This document shows, piece after piece, positions 11,455 to 23,394 of a DNA stretch of 64,000 nucleotides (position 1 is its first letter; every line of letters begins with the position of its first letter). Below the pieces are notes generated by a model, which worked only from the letters and a program-made list of their open reading frames with translations, was not told where the DNA came from and made no database searches. Location of the stretch: contig NW_026974140.1 in the NCBI RefSeq assembly GCF_037042905.1, positions 17,038,001-17,102,000 on the forward strand, in the 5' to 3' direction. The translations under genes were made by a program, and so were the position numbers. Source of the DNA: Lytechinus pictus (taxonomy: Eukaryota; Echinodermata; Echinoidea; Temnopleuroida; Toxopneustidae).

Positions 11455-12169
11455 TTACAAAAGGTCAAGATCTTCTTTACATCTTATGATTTTCTTCTGA
11501 TTCGTTGCTGAGTTTGACCGTGGGATGAAAAAGATGCGACCATCTAAAGACCATGCCGCATCTACCTTGACATGATGTTTAGATTCAGCCAACAGTTTGC
11601 TATTATAATCAGTTAGATCTTCCTGGATTTCCATACCGGTGTGTTTGAGAGATTTTCTGTTACTGATTAGTAGCTGTCGGTATTTGTAACTTGTTAGCTT
11701 AACTATGATTGGCCTCGGTGGAACTGGTCTCGCTGACTTAGCTGGTTCTCGTTGCCTGCCAACACGATGACTCCGGTCAATGTGCCTTGGTTCAAGATCA
11801 ACGGATAGTTTATCCTTTGCAATTTGACAAATGAGGGCGTCAGTATTCTCGTTTCTAGATTCCTTCACTCCATACACTCTCACACGATTTCTGCGGGAGT
11901 ACTGCTCCTGTTTATTTTGTTCAAATGTCAGTTTTTTAATCTTTTCCATTGAAGATTCAAGAACCTTAGTAATATGGATGATTTCATTGTGTGCTTTTTA
12001 CAAGTTACATTGTAGATCATGGATGATACCATCTTGCTGTTCGAGTTTAGTTTGGATTTGAAACAGTTTGGTATCTACAGCCTTTGCTATTAAGGCATTA
12101 AGAGCATCAAGAAGTTCATCATCCTCTAGCAGGTCTTTTAATAGTTGCTTCTTCTGTCTGGTACCCATT
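11455..12169 (-). pseudogene. LINE ORF1-like protein, one internal stop
   Basis: A reading frame from an ATG at 12,169 (MGTRQKKQLLKDLLEDDELL) runs leftwards to 11,455, interrupted by a single TAA at about 11,998-12,000. The N-terminal part is predicted coiled coil (repeating L/I/K/E). The second half has the RRNRVRVYGVKE and PRPIIVKLTSY pattern of L1-type ORF1 RNA-binding proteins (RRM-like core and C-terminal domain). This protein coats LINE RNA. No matching ORF2 follows, so this is an orphan ORF1. 12,170-12,600 upstream has no gene and may be its 5' UTR. Confidence 0.7.
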
Positions 12170-12612
12170 GTTTATTTAGCTTTCACCCAATAGGATTAAG
12201 GTCTCAGATGAGAACTTAATAGCCGTTTAAATGGGATTATAAGAGCAAATAACAATGGCCAAGAACCAAATTAAGGTCAGGGTGTAAGTTATTTGATGTC
12301 AATAATCCGTTTAAAAGCTCTTGTAGTGTAGAGTAACAGTCAGATCAAGACAGCATCAAACCGTACGTATGGGACTTGCCTGTAATTTGGGCTTCAAATC
12401 CTTGAGTCACAAATCTGCCAAATAAACACTTAATAAGTGTGAAACTTCACTCCAAAGTCATCCCCTGGTTTAGGTTAGTCCATCATGCAAACCATATCAG
12501 TCGTGAGTTGCAATAAGACAAGGCTTAGGCTAGGTTATAACAAGATTTTCCATGAGCACAAGAAGAGCACATTCACAGGAGCACACATAGCACATAATTA
12601 TATAAGTATATA

Positions 12613-13352
12613 TAAACTCCTCAAAAAAGTTTTGAAATCCAACTTTGATCGATAACCCCTCCTTGTATTTAGTAAATATCAATGTGTAATTAATATCAAT
12701 GAATAGATCATTTTAATTCTCTTTAAAATGATACCCTACATAATATGATTATGGTTCACATGGAGGTACAGTGCCTTGAAATGTGGGGCAAGGTCAAAAT
12801 TCAAAAGTCGCAAAATATTTTTTCCGTGGTGATGAGTGAGTTTCTCAGTGATTTCGTTTGTTTTCATGCACCTTAACATCAACATTAACATGGAATCAAA
12901 CACACCTCTGCACAAGCAAACACATAACAAAAAAATGCATGGGTATGTTAAACCACGACTCAAACCATGTTATCTCACAGAACCATCACTACATAAACCA
13001 CAACAAAACGTTACTATTTATTATTTGTATTATGTTGAAGAATGAGAAATAAATTGATTTGAAAAAAATTGAATTAAAAAATGAAGAACCAGGGGCTTGA
13101 TTTACATCTCTATTGACACAGACAAAAGACTTCATGACTATTTCTGCTCGTTTTGCAGCTTTTCAATTCAGACCTCATCCAACACTTTTGAATCCTGCTC
13201 TTTTCGTGATGGCATGATCATAACAAGCATGGTATCATGTTAAAGATAATTAAATGATATTTTGAATGATGTCAAATATGCATTGTGTAAAATTGGGAGT
13301 TGGGAGACGTTAATGGCCATACTTAGATTTCCAAACTTTTTTTAGGGGTTTA
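12613..13352. mobile_element. TIR element with TA target, ~740 bp
   Basis: The left end TATAAACTCCTCAAAAAAGT is matched by an inverted right end (ACTTTTTTTAGGGGTTTATA). Both are followed by TA-rich flanks, and the inverted match runs about 30 bp. Size, termini and TA flank suggest a non-autonomous mariner-like element. Inside, small open frames occur but none is recognisable. Confidence 0.65.
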
Positions 13353-14316
13353 TATATATACAAACAACAAATTTATTAAAAAAAGAGATCTTAACAAATA
13401 AAACCGAGTACATAATTTTGAAAAGAACAGTTTTGCATCACCCACCGGAATTCCTAGCTAATAGATCATGGTAGGGGATGGTGCCTCCCACTTGCTGCTC
13501 CGTTCACCGATAATTTAAGGGGCAAGCCCGGTCAGCTCAGTACTCACAGGAGCTCTAACATTATTCAGATATTCAGATATTCAAAATTTATTGTCATGCT
13601 CAAAATAAAAATTACATTGGCACAAAAATCATATTCCGGCTGTTGGTATACAAAGAACAATATATAACATATAATAAATAATTACAAAAATAATGGCATT
13701 AAATAATATACAAAGCAAAAATTACACAAAGACCTAATACTAACCCAGAACAATATGATACCCTGCAAGGGCAGCTGCACTAAAAACTTTACCTGGTGCC
13801 GAGGGGGGAAATGTCTCAAGCACGGTACCAGTCCAACACATCCATGGGCCCCGGTTCGACATTGAAACAATCACAACACATCACACTACAAAAACACAAA
13901 AAACCCATCCACACCACACCATACCGATAAACACACCCCCAAAACTCCACACCAAAAACACACCACACACCACAGAAACACCTCACACCACAACACAACC
14001 CACAACACACCATACCAACCCACACTACACACTACAAGTCATCGATAACAATGATGTCGAAACGGCACCCATCCAGTGCTGGAAACCACCACCACGCCCG
14101 GCGGTCCCCCCTCAGGACCAAGCAGCATTGCCTCAGCACAGCCGCCCCCGCAACGTATAAAAGTAATAGCATGACAATTAAGTACAATACAAGAAATCAA
14201 TTGGATTGAAATACATGTTGGAGTAAGTACTTGGCGGTATTTCGGTTTCAGTTTGAAGGGTATTGCCCACTAATTAAACAATATTGCACATGATATAAAT
14301 TTAAGGGGGGGGGGGG

Positions 14317-16125
14317 TCATCGTCTAAGCTCTGCATTGTGCAGAACCATTGCATTTGTGAGGAAAGAACATCTAAACCTACTAGTCCTTATTCTTGGTAA
14401 CCGGATCCGCCCAGACCTATTAAAAACTACAAAGTCATGGAGGGGATGGGTATCGTCTCTGATGATACTATGTAGCTTATCCAAGACTGCTTTGTAAGCT
14501 ATGTCTTCCAACTGGGGTATTGGCAAACCTATCACTTTACTGGCATTTTTTATTGCCTTGCTCAGCCTATCCTTATTCTGGGAAGTTAGACCAAAAAACC
14601 AGATAGCACAGGAAAAAGAAATGATAGGTTTGATCAAACTTTCAAAACAGAACAGAAGAGTCTCTCTTTTGACGCTGAAAGATTTCAACTTCCTCAGAAA
14701 GTATACTCTCTGGTTCGCCTTTGAGACAATTTTTTGAGTGTTAACATTCCAGTTCAGATCCTTATCTATGTGGGTGCCAAGATATTTGTATTCTGACACT
14801 ATCTCAATTTCATCTTGATCAATGACAATTGGGCAAGGGTCATAATTCTTTTTCCGAAAATCCACTATCATTTCTTTTGTTTTCTTAGTGTTTAACAACA
14901 ATGACATATGTTTGCAACTTGCAACAAAATCAGCTACCTTATTCCTGTAATCAACATCATTATTGTCTGTAACTAGTGCAATTATACATGTGTCATTTGC
15001 ATATTTAACTACCTTACAGTGTTCTGTATTAGACTGATTATCTGAATCGCTTGTAAAAAGAGTATACAACATTGGCGACAATACACAACCTTGCGGAGTG
15101 CCTGTGTTGAGAAATTTTTCTTCAGAGAGCACATCCCCCATTCTTACTCTTTGGGGCCTATTTGTCATGAAATCTCCTATCCATAGTAAAAGCCGTGGGT
15201 TGACATTCATGTCATACAGCTTTCTGATCAACATGTGAGGTACAATAGTGTTGAAAGCCGACGTGAAATCTGCAAACAAAATTCTAACATATGTAAGTGG
15301 TTTGTCAAGATGACCTAATACAGTGTGAGTCAAAAAAGCACATGCATCTTCAACACCCCTGTTATCTTGATATGCAAACTGAAGTGGGTCTACAATGTTC
15401 TTTGTTTCTTCCTTTAAAATATCTCTAACAACCTTTTCAAAACATTTCATAATCACAGGTGTTAAAGCTATAGGTCTGAAATCATTTAACTGCCTTGGTT
15501 TGGCAACTTTGGGTACAGGGGATATAATGGCAGATTTCCACAACAATGGAATTGTGTGCGAGTCTAATGACCATTGGAATAATCGACTAAAAATGCCACA
15601 CAACTGTTGACTACATGATTTTAACATTCTTCTGCCTAACCCATCTGGGCCTGTTGCTTTACTACTCTTTATTGACTTAAGCACCTTCCTAACAACCTCT
15701 TCAGTAATAACATTCCTGTCTTGCTCTGTTACATGACCTAATAGAACCCTCTGAATGTTTCCTAATTCTATCTTGTTCCTATCTACGTTAACATCAAAAC
15801 TTGAGAAAAAGGCATTCAGATTTCCAACAAAGACATTTGGGTTATCAATATAAGTGGGTTTCTTTATCTCATACCCAATAATTCTTCTTAGACTTTCCCA
15901 GGCTTTCTTTGAATTTCCAGTTTTCAAGTTATTCTCCATTTTAGATCCAAAATCTTTCTTCCTACGAACAACATACTTCTTGAATTCTTTCATAATTTCT
16001 TTCACTTTATTGTTATCATTATCACTGTATGCATTTTGTTTTTCCATTAATAACATTCTACTGGTTTTGTCCATCCATGGCTTGCTGTTTGGATATATCT
16101 TAATCTGTTTTGTGGGAAAAGCCAT
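14317..16125 (-). CDS. Reverse transcriptase of Rex1/CR1-type LINE (602-codon frame)
   Basis: The longest open frame in the window. RT motifs in order: ATGPDGLGRRMLK; NDFRPIALTPVIMKCFEKVV; LFADFTSAFNTIVPHML; TGTPQGCVLSPMLYTLFTSD; the catalytic box reads K-Y-A-N-D-T instead of K-Y-A-D-D-T; then LLLNTKKTKEMIVDFRK and EYKYLGTHID. The second-position Asp to Asn change (codon 14,995-14,997) removes one of two metal-binding aspartates, so polymerase activity is probably lost although the frame is open. The frame joins the endonuclease remnant upstream through one in-frame stop (about 16,148). The A-D-F-T-S-A-F-N-T-I pattern resembles Rex1/Babar-type LINEs, but the clade needs a tree. Confidence 0.85.
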   Translation of the reverse strand: MAFPTKQIKIYPNSKPWMDKTSRMLLMEKQNAYSDNDNNKVKEIMKEFKKYVVRRKKDFGSKMENNLKTGNSKKAWESLRRIIGYEIKKPTYIDNPNVFVGNLNAFFSSFDVNVDRNKIELGNIQRVLLGHVTEQDRNVITEEVVRKVLKSIKSSKATGPDGLGRRMLKSCSQQLCGIFSRLFQWSLDSHTIPLLWKSAIISPVPKVAKPRQLNDFRPIALTPVIMKCFEKVVRDILKEETKNIVDPLQFAYQDNRGVEDACAFLTHTVLGHLDKPLTYVRILFADFTSAFNTIVPHMLIRKLYDMNVNPRLLLWIGDFMTNRPQRVRMGDVLSEEKFLNTGTPQGCVLSPMLYTLFTSDSDNQSNTEHCKVVKYANDTCIIALVTDNNDVDYRNKVADFVASCKHMSLLLNTKKTKEMIVDFRKKNYDPCPIVIDQDEIEIVSEYKYLGTHIDKDLNWNVNTQKIVSKANQRVYFLRKLKSFSVKRETLLFCFESLIKPIISFSCAIWFFGLTSQNKDRLSKAIKNASKVIGLPIPQLEDIAYKAVLDKLHSIIRDDTHPLHDFVVFNRSGRIRLPRIRTSRFRCSFLTNAMVLHNAELRR

Positions 16126-16139
16126 ATCTTCGCAAAACT

Positions 16140-16732
16140 TAATGTATTAATCGTTAATTACAGTTACTGTTTCATTCAAAGATGATTCATTAACTAAAGT
16201 GTCCCAGTCCGTACATTCCAGGCAACTCTGCAAGGCCATCATATTGTTCTCATTCCACTCCTTAACGTTCTTCAACACTGGTTTAAACCTTTTTAGTTTC
16301 TGCCTGTACTTGGGAACGAGTTGGATGACATTGTGATCAGAACTGCCAATTGCTGGTTTTGAAACTACTTTATATGCATTAGCAATGTTACCGTAGCACT
16401 TATCTAATATACGGTTACCTCGGGTTACCTCTAGTTGGTGTATTCACATACTGGAAATATTGCGGTAGAACCATTTCCAATCCACAATTATTCATATCCC
16501 CTAAAACAAGCTGAACTGCATCTGGAGATTTTGTCTCTAGTTGTTGCACCACCTCTAGAATTTTCCTTGCTGCTTCTGCGACATCGGATCTAGGGTGAAC
16601 ATAGATAATGGTGAAGAAAATTTGTGTAAACTCTCTCGGTAAATAATGGGGCCTAACTCCAATGCTGAGTAGTTCAATTTCCTTGTTACATAACTGGAAT
16701 TTGACACTTACACTTACATATAAGGGCACCAC
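16140..16732 (-). pseudogene. LINE AP-endonuclease C-terminal remnant
   Basis: 16,732-16,415 encodes VLGDMNNCGLE and QYVNTPTRG, the Asn/Asp-containing and Tyr/Thr-rich boxes of apurinic-like endonucleases. A small duplication of GGTTACCTC near 16,415-16,425 shifts the frame. It then continues as GNRILDKCYGN and the catalytic S-D-H-N box (about 16,340-16,350), reaching the RT frame through a stop codon. Target-site nicking activity is therefore lost. Confidence 0.75.
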
Positions 16733-16848
16733 CCCCCATTAGGAAGCCAGTCAGACCAGTAAGTGATGACAAAACAAGATTATGAGTGTACATTACATGT
16801 ATACATGTATTATTATTAGTAGTAGTATAGTAGTATGACATTTCTTGT

Positions 16849-16958
16849 CAGAAACCTTATCTCATACTCACCTTTGGAAATATCAAATCGTCACAAACAA
16901 AATAAAGTACAATGTATGGAATTATAGCACTTATTACACAAAAATAGCTAGTATAACG
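16849..16958. repeat. Inverted partner of the repeat at 3,504-3,612
   Basis: Reverse complement of the 3.5-kb repeat with only scattered mismatches. It sits just upstream of the truncated 5' end of the LINE. Confidence 0.75.
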
Positions 16959-17289
16959 TTTTCAATTCTCTGTTGGATTTTGTTTTTGTGAAACAAAATT
17001 TTTGAAACAAGATTTTTTTTCTGCCTTCATCAGGAAAAACGCTTGGTTCGGCATTGGGAACTTAAAGTATGATAAAAAGAAATTACTTTGAGGATGGAAT
17101 AAGATAATCCGTTTGGCTTTACGTAATAAACTAAACTTATCAAAATTTTTATTTCAAGATCGGAGTAATCTAAGTGGTTTCAAACTATATATCCTACTAT
17201 AAAATGTTGTTTTAGCACTTTGTTGTTCGTTAGTAGCTTCATCAAAGAATTCTTGGGTAAGATTACTTGTTATCTAAAAGGTTGTAGAG

Positions 17290-17560
17290 GTGAACTAAAA
17301 AAAATCCATCCATATGTCATTGTTCGAACTGAAACCTGAAAGGAAAAACACTCCGAATATTATATTTGCCCAATTGATCGTGGGCCCAGCAATCACTTTG
17401 CAGATCGACATAGATCTATCCGTTGAATTGTTGAACAGCAAACAGGGTAGCATCAACTCCCATCTTTTAACGTCTTTCAGTCTGACGCAGCCGGGTTTTG
17501 AACTCCTGACCTCCCGGTTGTGAGACGATAGCTCTACCAACTAAGCCAACAAACCGGTTA
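17290..17560 (-). mobile_element. tRNA-derived SINE
   Basis: On the minus strand, 17,555-17,490 reads like a tRNA: an A-box (TGGCTTAGTTGGTAGAGC), an anticodon-like arm, and a B-box-like GGAGTTCAAAACCCGG. It is followed by a non-tRNA body (AAAAGATGGGAGTTGATGC...) rather than an acceptor stem closing the structure. The B-box has drifted (GGTTCGA to AGTTCAA), so it is unlikely to be a working tRNA gene. RNA polymerase III would have driven the parent element. Confidence 0.6.
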
Positions 17561-17599
17561 ACAAACCAGACGAAAAAGATTGAAGAGAAATCAGCAAGA

Positions 17600-19190
17600 T
17601 AACGTGAAATAGAAGCTTGTATGTACTTCCGCTACCGTTGCATAGCAATTGTTTAGACGTGATCAAGATCTAATATCGCTGATTTGACTTTTAAGCTCAC
17701 ATTAAGACCATTAATTAATCTAGGCGACTAATTTTATATTTATATGAAAACTGACAGATCTTCAGCTTGGCGGACAAGTTGATTATGATCGTCTTATATT
17801 CGACGCTGAAATTGTAAGGCAAATGGTATCAATTTGCAGTACTTGCGCAAAGATACCTGATGATCCAGGGCAGTTTCTCCTATCTACACTGTAAAAATAT
17901 ATTGGATAAAATTTTAACCAGCACGAGGGTAATTATGTGTCCAACGAATTGGGGCAGTATTTACCCAATGCAGGAAGCATATTGTCCAATGAAGATCCTG
18001 GAAATCCAAATCAATTTACAAATTCATTCAAAATGTATTGTTCTATTTTGAAACAACTACAATAATTATTGCAAAATGCCAAACCAAGATTATGTGCGAT
18101 CATGCTATACACAATAATCTTCGTTTCCATGGTTATGAGCCTCTTAGTCTAGATATAACATGGCATTGTTCTAACTTCTCGAGAATTCAGACGGTCGATC
18201 ATCATTTAAATGCTACTAAATCCTCCATGATTTAACCGAGTGGTTTAATGCTCTTCCGTTACTCTACATACCAAACATCAGCAAACCTGTCATTTTCATC
18301 GCCTCATCGCAAAAGCCCAACGTGGACTAGTTTCCTCTGCATGTCCCATGTCTTGATTAATTTTCTTTTTTTCTTCGGTCTGTTCATGATTTCTGTGTCT
18401 CAAATCCTCATCTAATTCTTAAAATTCTGTGTGAACACCAAATCTAAATAATTATTTTTCAAGTTGCAGGGAATCCATAATTCGACTCATTTTAGACTTA
18501 CACGTCTACATAATAAGTTGAGATTATCAAATAAATAAATGAAAAATATTCGCTAAGTTATTGGCTATATAGACTACACGATTATTCATTCTCTTATTTG
18601 CATATAAGTTATATTATATCCCAAAATCTTCAGCCCATTTCATTTTTTAGAATTAGTCCTATCTCAAAATGAAAAAAAAAAAACGCAGATATTTTCATCT
18701 GAGATCTTACATCTCTAACCTAATCATACAATGGTCGTTTTGCCCTCCAATTACGATGAAGTGACTTTGGCAGTAAGGCGCCCTCTTCAACAATATGCGC
18801 CATAATCGGTAAGTAGATTATCTAAAGATCCGTGGCATTCATCCACCAAGGCAACGAATCACTCTCCGGATTTCAGAGACTTGAGCTTCTAATTAACCCA
18901 CTGATTTATATCTCACTGGACCTTTTTTAATTATTGAAATCTACACTTTGCATGTTTTGATGACTGCTCTGTTAAGTACTAAATTTGTTGACTGATATAT
19001 TGATGACTGATAGAATTAGAAAAAACAATAACCAATTCTAACGGTTTTTTCACCTATAGTTAACTTAATTTAATAAATTAGGCCTACATCATTTGTAAAA
19101 TATTTTCCCGTTGATATAGATTGACCCCTTGGTTCAAATGTATTCAAAGGCTAAGAACTGCCATTTCACGTTCGAATTATAGTTTGGACC
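17600..19190. other. No gene recognised
   Basis: AT-rich, non-repetitive by eye. Open frames are under 70 codons and lack recognisable motifs. Near 19,190-19,230 a G-run with CACGTGCCCC resembles the end of a decayed hAT-like element. Confidence 0.5.
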
Positions 19191-19439
19191 ACTGGGGGGG
19201 GGGGGCACAGCGGGCACGTGCCCCACCCCCTTGGAGAAGCAAAATTAAAATTTGTAATGTAACAAGTGGAATGCCTCTGGCCGTCTCACCTGCATCACGC
19301 GATTCAATATAGCAGCAGTGCTGATTTTGAAAACTACTATAACTCGCACAAGATGTTCAGTGATACTTGGTTACTCTTATTTCCACGTTTTATGAACTAG
19401 ACCCATAGACTAGACCCATTCTGGAAAAAGAGGCCTATA

Positions 19440-19975
19440 TAAATTTTAAGAAGCATTTTGGGGTAAAAGTTGGGAACTGGACTATTTCACACAATTCATA
19501 TATGCTGAATCTGATAAGATCGGTTCCCAAACTAATTTCTCATGTTTTGACCACCTAATTTGCATAAACAAAATGGCTGCCAAATTGACAATTCAGAATA
19601 TTATTTCGACAATGTTCTTTAATTATATTCGCTTTCACAGACATGAATACTGCAAAATCCTGCATACGCACGTGTACCTTTCGGGAAAACTTGTTATTTT
19701 TGTTTGCGGCTAATTAATTATGCAAATTTATGCATATTTTGGATCATTATGCTATAATTTGATAATTTCAGCTCGAATTTTTATATTTTTGGTACAAATA
19801 GAGATTTAAATCATTATAAATAATTGTACGGCCCTTAGAATATGATATCACAGTGAATAATAATGTATTTTATTGTTTTTGAATTTCTTATGTATTTCTT
19901 TGTATTTTGTACCTTTTGTTTTGTACATGTTTTGTTATGGGATCTGCCAAATTATTGATTATCAATGGCAGAAAA
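19440..19975. repeat. Left arm of a ~0.5-kb inverted repeat pair
   Basis: Shares near-continuous inverted similarity with about 22,850-23,330. Landmarks are TTTTGGGGTAAAAGTTGGGA, AAAATGGCTGCCAAATTGAC and TGCATATTTTG with their inverses on the right. Divergence is roughly 10-20% by eye. The pair encloses ~2.9 kb containing a LINE remnant. Confidence 0.75.
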
Positions 19976-21300
19976 TAATAATCTTCAATGATTTAATTAT
20001 GTAATCACTTTTAATTTTTAATTAACTTCTAAATTTTTTATTCGTATATATCCATGGGCATAAACAGATGCACCCACTCCCAAACCCACATCTGCATACA
20101 AAGGTAAACTCCTGCACGTATATTTACAATTTTAGATGATGAATTATTAAATTTGAATCATAACAGTACTGTAATTCTCAACTTCTAATAGTCAATCAGT
20201 TGCATTTAATATCCTTTGGAGTAGTTATGTTCCTGACCAACAGAATCTGATCACACATACATGTATATATATTTAGTGTTTTTCTTCAGCAAAATGAAGT
20301 GAAAACAGTCTGCTGAAAATGAGATGTCCTGTGTTTCTCTCCATTACGCTTGTCAAATTGTCCCAATTTTGAAAAAAAATCAGAACTGAACCCACATATA
20401 ATTCATCTAATTTTTCATTTTGCCTACCAATTAGACCGTTTTCCGTGTTATAAAAGCCATACTGTGATGTTCTAAAGTTCCACAACGAATAAGTCAGTGG
20501 ATATCCTTTTAATAACAATTTTTCTATCATTGGACTTCATTAACGGATTACATGTGCATCTCCATAATATATCTTTTCCAATGCAGTACTGCACCTTACC
20601 TATCTAGGATTGCCGCTTCATCCAACTTAGAGGCATCCAGCCTCCCCCCAGCTTGATATACACCTTTACCTTCGGCGGCGGGTGTTGAATGATCAATGTC
20701 AGTTATCATCGATTTGGTGTTCCATTGGATGACTTGATTGATAGGGCAGCCTCATATTATAAAAGTCATCTCTAATTGTTGAATCAAACCAATTTAGTAC
20801 AAGTATTCTGCGGAGGCAGTTCGTATCGAAGTCATCGTGTTTGTGTTCATGAGATATGTCCGATTCTCATGTCACAAATCCATAAACAAAACCTAAATTT
20901 TTGTCTTGAGAGAGAATCTGCTGTCTAACCAGATGTAGTTCCAGGTGTTAAAATGCTCGAAGTGCACCTTTTCAATACCGCAGTGAATTGCCTAATGTCT
21001 TCTAGTCCATTTATCGAACTTCTAATATTCACACATCTTCATATCTTCATAAGATAGACTATTTCAAATTGATAGCGAAGATATATTTCAGAGGATGGTG
21101 GGTTCCTGGCATGTTTGGCGTTCCTTCAGGTGATTATTAATCCACTTCTTTTGATCGGTATTAAATCCAACAGCATCCAATAGCTTACACAGCTCTGATA
21201 GGCTGCATGCGAGTCTGAGATATCACCATCAAAGTCTAGGTCGAGAATTTCTTCGATTGTAGAGCCAGGATTTCTCTTTCTATGAGGAAAGCAGTTGCCT
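19976..21300. other. No gene recognised
   Basis: Interior of the inverted-repeat pair. No supportable gene; short minus-strand frames (for example 20,273-20,530) have no recognisable motifs. Confidence 0.45.
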
Positions 21301-21304
21301 AAGT

Positions 21305-22080
21305 TAATATGTTTGACTTGTCAACCGGTTTTGATACCAGTGAATATGTCATTCTTCTTGGGAGACTGACAGTCTGTTTTGGAATTGATGATTCTGCACT
21401 CCAATTGCAGGTTTCCTCTTACCTTGCCAATAGAGCTGTATGAAGCTGTATTCATCACTGGCATGCAGTCTCCTGTGACTACCCTTTGATATGGAGTTCC
21501 TTGGGAGTCTGTCCTTGTCCCTTGTTCTTCAAACTGTACATCACTCCTCTTGGCTCTATAATGTGGCAACATGGTCTTGGTATACACTTCTATGCTGATG
21601 GCATCCAGCTGTATACCTCACTTTTGATCTAAAAGTTAAAGATACAGAGGTTCGTGCAGCTGCTGTTGTTGGTGCTGCCATTGAGGATTCGATGTTGGAT
21701 GAAGGTCAACTTCCTGGAGCTTAACAGTAAAAAGCGAAGTATCTTGTTTTGTCAGCTCCATATATGCGTAATTATTATGACTACAACTCCAGTATTAATA
21801 GGCGAGGAAGCTACATATCTTAGTATGCAAGGCTAGATCTCTTGGCGTAGTCTTTGATAGAACAATGAGCATGAAGAAACACACATCACATGTCTGCCAA
21901 TCTGCATATTTACCTCCTCCACAGAATTGCTGAGATCAGACATTGTCTTACATGCGGTGGTGCGGAAAATATCATCCATGACCGGATAACCTCTAGACCG
22001 GACTTCTGCAACTGTCTCCATGTTGGTTTACCTTCAACAGGCATTTCTAGCACTTTTTAACCATAGGACACACTGTGAAA
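21305..22080 (+). pseudogene. Degraded CR1/L2-type LINE RT fragment
   Basis: Short stretches in shifting plus-strand frames match RT landmarks in order: MFDLSTGFDT near 21,310; SSYLANRA near 21,410; the G-V-P-(Q)-G-S-V-L region near 21,490-21,520; FYADGIQLYTS near 21,590 (Asp to Gly in Y-A-D-D); ARSLGVVFDRTMSMKKHTSH near 21,835-21,890; and HRIAEIRHCLT...SRPDFCNCL...GLP near 21,920-22,035. Frameshifts and stops are many, so this is an old dead copy. 22,080-22,770 shows nothing recognisable. Confidence 0.7.
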
Positions 22081-22849
22081 ATTTGTTCTGCATTGGGCAG
22101 GGACTGGGCTGGAAACCTTGTTTTTCCCATGTTTTTACCATGGAATCTGTGTTTAGCCCCATGTTTTTTTTATCATTTCCTCTTCTGTATTCAGTATCGT
22201 TCGTCAAAGAATCTTCCAAGGCAAGGACTGGTTAGAAGCTGTGGTTTTCAGTTATCACTTTGATGGTTGACTGGGGGGAAATGTATCGTTGCCAAATAAA
22301 TAAACAAATAAATCAGTAATGACCAAAAACATTTGTAAGCTATCCAGTAATACAGACCCTTTGCATTTATTACAAATTGTTCTTTGATTAACTGCCATAG
22401 TTGCAGTTCTGATGGAGCTGAATCAAAGATATAATTTTGCTACAAGGATGTACTGCTACTTATATCCGATTAATAAACTGCACTGCGTAAATCATACGTT
22501 AAATTGATTATTAGATCTGTTATAAAAAACTAAATAACTTAAATTTCAAGAAATTTAAGTTCAGCATGATTACAGGTTTTCCAACTTCTAACTCTTCTTT
22601 TCTTACGGGTTCATTGAATTTGGTAATTGTTATGATTATCTAGGATCTAGGATCAGCATCAATGTTTTTATATTGGGCATGTCTAATATACCTTGCAAGT
22701 ATATTACTTTCTATATACAGGTGTGGGTGTGTGAGCATGTGTGTGTATTTGTTCCTGAGTACAATTAACAGTTGTGGCAAAAGAAGTTTATCAAATGATT
22801 CTATCATTGAAGCTTAAAATTTGTCTGCCATTGATGTTATTTTTTAAAG

Positions 22850-23330
22850 ATCTCATATCAAACATATACAAAGCAAATGGCAGAAAATACAAGAACACAA
22901 AAGAAATATCAAAGAACAATAAAATACATATAAAATTGACTGAGTATTATATATTTAAGGGCCAAACAATTATCACAATGATACAAATGCTATTTGTACA
23001 CAAAACTATAAAAAAATTAAGTGTAATTATCAAATTATAGCATAATATTGCAAAATATGCATAAATTTGCATAAATAATTAGCTGGAAACAGACATAACA
23101 AATTTTCCCGAATGGTACATGTTCAGTATGCAGGATTTTGCAGTATCCATATCGGTGAAAGCGATTCTTATAAAAGAATAGTGTAGAAATAAGATTATAA
23201 ATTATCAATTTGGCAGCCATTTTGTTTATGCAAATTAGGTGGTCAAAACATGAAAAATTGGCTTGGGAACCGGTCTTATCAGATTCAGCACATTCAAATT
23301 AGGTGAAATAGACCGGTTCCCAACTTTTAC
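22850..23330. repeat. Right arm of the inverted repeat pair
   Basis: Reverse complement of 19,440-19,975. It is immediately followed by the ~162-bp tandem array. A fragment of that array's unit (GATGTTCAGTGATACTTGGT) also sits just outside the left arm at about 19,352, so the repeats probably belong to one composite family. Confidence 0.75.
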
Positions 23331-23394
23331 CCCAAAATGCTCCTTGAACTCAAGTTCTCCCCATATTGGTCTTGTCTACCATACACTTATAGAG

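Larger units (their letters stand above)
13559..16740 (-). mobile_element. Rex1/CR1-type LINE, 5'-truncated
   Basis: The minus-strand element contains the C-terminal half of an AP-endonuclease (16,732 to about 16,150), an RT (16,125-14,317), and a ~750-bp 3' region. That region ends in AATAAA and an ATATCTGA tandem tail (13,559-13,590). Upstream of 16,740 similarity stops, so the 5' end, including the N-terminal endonuclease, is missing. A CA-rich stretch lies in the 3' UTR at 13,870-14,035. Confidence 0.85.

Noticed and set aside
17490..17555. Possible tRNA gene on the minus strand
   Set aside because: The A-box is fine but the B-box is mutated, no matching acceptor stem closes it, and a SINE-like body follows.
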